Assembly (NCBI GenBank): GCA_030694835.1
Contig: JAUYUF010000094.1
Location: 1 to 9,276, forward strand
From: Flavobacteriaceae bacterium
GTDB lineage: Bacteria; Bacteroidota; Bacteroidia; Flavobacteriales; Flavobacteriaceae
Length of the DNA stretch: 9,276 nt
Direction of reading: 5' to 3'
Below are positions 7,405 through 9,276 of the stretch, piece after piece. The notes beneath the pieces were generated by a model. The model was not told the origin of the DNA and made no database searches. It saw only the letters and a program-made list of their open reading frames with translations. Position 1 is the first letter of the stretch. Each line of letters starts with the position of its first letter. The position numbers were made by a program, and so were the translations under genes.

Positions 7405-7466
7405 AAACCAGATTTTTAGATAGTTGATTTATTTGTTGATAAAATCCTTTTCTAAAAATCTGGTTT
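7405..7466. repeat. Perfect 16-bp inverted repeat in the norB-norQ gap
   Basis: The left arm AAACCAGATTTTTAGA (7405-7420) is the exact reverse complement of the right arm TCTAAAAATCTGGTTT (7451-7466), with a 30-base AT-rich loop. In norBQ mRNA it would form a long hairpin; the 3' arm runs into GGTTTTTCT, a weak T-run, so partial termination or protection of norCB mRNA from 3' decay are both possible. Within the loop GTTGAT occurs twice (7423 and 7435), 12 bases apart. The large loop and modest T-run make a standard terminator uncertain. Confidence 0.85.
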
Positions 7467-7481
7467 ATTATTTAATGATGA

Positions 7482-8819
7482 TTAATTCTTTATTTCTAAA
7501 GCTTCATCAGTTGGTTGCCCGTGTTTAACAAAATCAACAATATACATAATTATACCTGTTGCAAATATGGAAGCACAAATTACTAATACTACAAAGTGAA
7601 TACTAATTTCTTTTTGTACTTGCATAAAGTCCATTTTAAACTTTCTTTCTAAATATACCTGAGCTACCCCAGCTACTCCAAAAGCAACAGTCATTCCAAT
7701 CATACCAATATTAGAAAGCCAAAATGCAGCTCTACCTGTTGCACTTTCGTAAAGTTTACGACCCGTCATATTTGGTAAACTATAGCTAATAATAGCTAAA
7801 ACAATCATTCCATAAGCTCCCCAAAATGCTAAATGTCCGTGCATGGCTGTCACTAAAGTTCCATGAGTGTATAGATTTGTTTGTGGAAGGGTATGGGCAA
7901 ATCCTAATAAACCCGCTCCAACAAATGCCACTATTGCAGCACCTAATGTCCAATAAAGTGCTAATTTGTTAGGATGTTTTTTCTCACCTTTTCTATACAT
8001 ATTGACAGCAAATAATGCCATTGCTAAAAACGCTAATGGTTCAAGAGCTGAGAATATTCCGCCTACAATTATCCAAATTTTATTGACACCAATGTAATAA
8101 TAGTGATGTCCTGTACCTAAAACTCCTGAAAGAAAAGTTAAACCAACAATTACATATAACCATTTTTCAATAACTTCTCTATCTACACCTGTAAGTTTGA
8201 TTAACAAGAATGACAAAATACCTCCCATAATTAATTCCCAAACACCTTCTACCCATAAATGTACAACCCACCAACGGAAAAAAGAATCTTTAACCTGACT
8301 GTCAAATGGTAACATACCGGGTAAATAGAGTAGGGCAGCAAATAAAAGTCCCATAGAAAGCACCAAAGCGGTAGTTGTTTGTCTTTTTCCTTTAAAAAGT
8401 GTAATTAAAATAAGCCCTAAAAAAAGCAATACATTTATAACTACTAAATAATCTAAAGGTCTTGGTATTTCTAAAAATTTTCTTCCTTCCCAAATATTAA
8501 AGTGAAAACCAATAATTGCGGTAACTCCAACTAAAGCTAAACTGATTAATTGAACATATGCTAATTTTACACTCACTAACTCTTTTTGAGCTTCTTCCGG
8601 AATTATATAATAAGCAGCTCCCATAAAACCAGATAATAACCAGACTACTAACAAGTTTGTATGTACTGCTCTTGCTGTATTAAAGGGAATAAACTCATGT
8701 AAATTATCAAAACCTATACGGGCAAATCCCATTATAAAACCATAGGTGATTTGTAATACCAGTAGTAGCATAGATAGGGCAAAAAACCAATAGGCTACTT
8801 TTTGTGATTTATATTTCAT
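7482..8819 (-). CDS. norB: Nitric oxide reductase catalytic subunit B (cNor)
   Basis: The 445-residue catalytic subunit of cytochrome c-type nitric oxide reductase, a member of the heme-copper oxidase superfamily that reduces two NO to N2O in the inner membrane. It has about 12 hydrophobic segments. All metal ligands are recognisable: His53 and His329 for heme b, His327 for heme b3 (in MHGHL), and His187, His238, His239 and Glu191 for FeB. The second conserved glutamate is Glu260. Compared with the Pseudomonas aeruginosa numbering, the FeB, b3 and later residues are shifted by a constant 20. There is no N-terminal quinol-oxidase extension, and norC lies directly upstream, so this is the cytochrome c-linked type rather than the single-subunit quinol type. 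The start is 11 bases after the norC stop, implying co-transcription. Maturation should need the NorQ and NorD encoded next. Confidence 0.97.
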   Translation of the reverse strand: MKYKSQKVAYWFFALSMLLLVLQITYGFIMGFARIGFDNLHEFIPFNTARAVHTNLLVVWLLSGFMGAAYYIIPEEAQKELVSVKLAYVQLISLALVGVTAIIGFHFNIWEGRKFLEIPRPLDYLVVINVLLFLGLILITLFKGKRQTTTALVLSMGLLFAALLYLPGMLPFDSQVKDSFFRWWVVHLWVEGVWELIMGGILSFLLIKLTGVDREVIEKWLYVIVGLTFLSGVLGTGHHYYYIGVNKIWIIVGGIFSALEPLAFLAMALFAVNMYRKGEKKHPNKLALYWTLGAAIVAFVGAGLLGFAHTLPQTNLYTHGTLVTAMHGHLAFWGAYGMIVLAIISYSLPNMTGRKLYESATGRAAFWLSNIGMIGMTVAFGVAGVAQVYLERKFKMDFMQVQKEISIHFVVLVICASIFATGIIMYIVDFVKHGQPTDEALEIKN

Positions 8820-8830
8820 AATGTTTTCTT

Positions 8831-9276
8831 TTAGTTGTTAATTTTATCTTTAGCTAATGGAGAAACTACCCTGTCAAATCCATTTAAATCAATGTTAGCA
8901 ATCCATTTAAAGAATTCTACAACATCTGATGCTTCTTGTTCGGTCATCCCATAGGCTACCATTTTTCTACCATTGAGTTGCCACGGCACTTTAGACATTA
9001 AAATACTTTTTAAAACCGCTTCTCCCTGTCCATCGTATCTGATATTTAATCTGTCTACGACTTTAGTTAATTCTGGAGCGTAATAAGCTCCTTCACCTAA
9101 TAATGTATGACAACCCATACAGTTATTTTTTTCCCAGATTTTTTTACCTCTTACAGCAGATTCAGTAAGATCTTTTTCGTTTGATTGATCATTTGCTTTT
9201 GTAAATGAATAAATAGTAAGTCCTATAAAAATTAGAAACGTTACTAATGTACCACCTAGAAAGAAAGTCCTTGCTT
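8831..9276 (-). CDS. norC: Nitric oxide reductase cytochrome c subunit C (5' end cut by window)
   Basis: The membrane-anchored monoheme cytochrome c subunit that passes electrons to NorB. The frame stays open to the right edge, giving 147 full visible residues; only a few N-terminal codons are missing, judged from the ARTFFLGG opening and the family length of about 150. A single membrane anchor (about 4-24) is followed by a periplasmic domain. The heme-binding motif CMGCH is at visible residues 52-56, followed by TLLGEGAYYAPEL, which is characteristic of NorC. Met105 in GRKMV is the probable distal heme ligand. An ATG-based call starting at 9118 would begin inside the CMGCH motif and lose the first heme-binding cysteine and the anchor, so it is wrong. 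The promoter lies outside the window. Confidence 0.96.
   Translation of the reverse strand, partial: ARTFFLGGTLVTFLIFIGLTIYSFTKANDQSNEKDLTESAVRGKKIWEKNNCMGCHTLLGEGAYYAPELTKVVDRLNIRYDGQGEAVLKSILMSKVPWQLNGRKMVAYGMTEQEASDVVEFFKWIANIDLNGFDRVVSPLAKDKINN

Noticed and set aside
7423..7440. GTTGAT repeated 12 bases apart as an FNR/DNR-type regulator site
   Set aside because: FNR/DNR sites are inverted (TTGATnnnnATCAA); here the two halves are in the same orientation and lie in the loop of the larger inverted repeat, downstream of norB rather than upstream of norC.

Overview
The window is AT-rich DNA that looks like a Bacteroidota genome, probably Flavobacteriia or a close relative. Genes start with ATG behind A/T-rich leaders without clear Shine-Dalgarno sequences. 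The binding-protein lipoprotein and the molybdenum hydroxylase also read like Bacteroidota proteins. The taxonomic placement is inference from style, not from a marker gene.

Layout. From position 1 to 1617 on the + strand lies the C-terminal part (538 visible residues) of a molybdopterin-binding hydroxylase subunit of the CoxL/IorB type, cut by the left edge. Everything else is on the - strand. Read in transcription order from the right edge, there is a complete or nearly complete cytochrome c-dependent nitric oxide reductase cluster: norC (its first few codons lie outside the window), norB, norQ, norD, norE and norF. It is followed by guaC (GMP reductase), then by a siderophore/cobalamin-type ABC-transporter binding lipoprotein that meets the molybdenum enzyme gene tail to tail with 6 bases between the stop codons.

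How the genes work together. NorC (membrane-anchored cytochrome c) and NorB (heme b, heme b3 and FeB) form the enzyme that reduces 2 NO to N2O. NorQ (MoxR-type AAA+ ATPase) and NorD (von Willebrand A protein with an intact metal-binding motif) are the known pair that matures NorB by allowing insertion of FeB. NorE and NorF are small membrane proteins, related to oxidase subunits III and IV, that support full activity. All catalytic ligands expected in NorB and NorC are present. No nitrite or nitrous oxide reductase gene is visible here, so the window supports NO reduction but not a full denitrification pathway.

Non-coding structure. Two intergenic gaps in the nor cluster carry unusual symmetric DNA. 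The norB-norQ gap holds a perfect 16-bp inverted repeat around a 30-base loop. The norQ-norD gap is almost entirely made of degenerate 7-base repeats arranged as two opposed arrays. A strong intrinsic terminator follows guaC. A weaker candidate terminator for the + strand gene lies inside the 3' end of the binding-protein gene. I found no entirely new multi-gene system; the opposed heptamer arrays are the least explained element.
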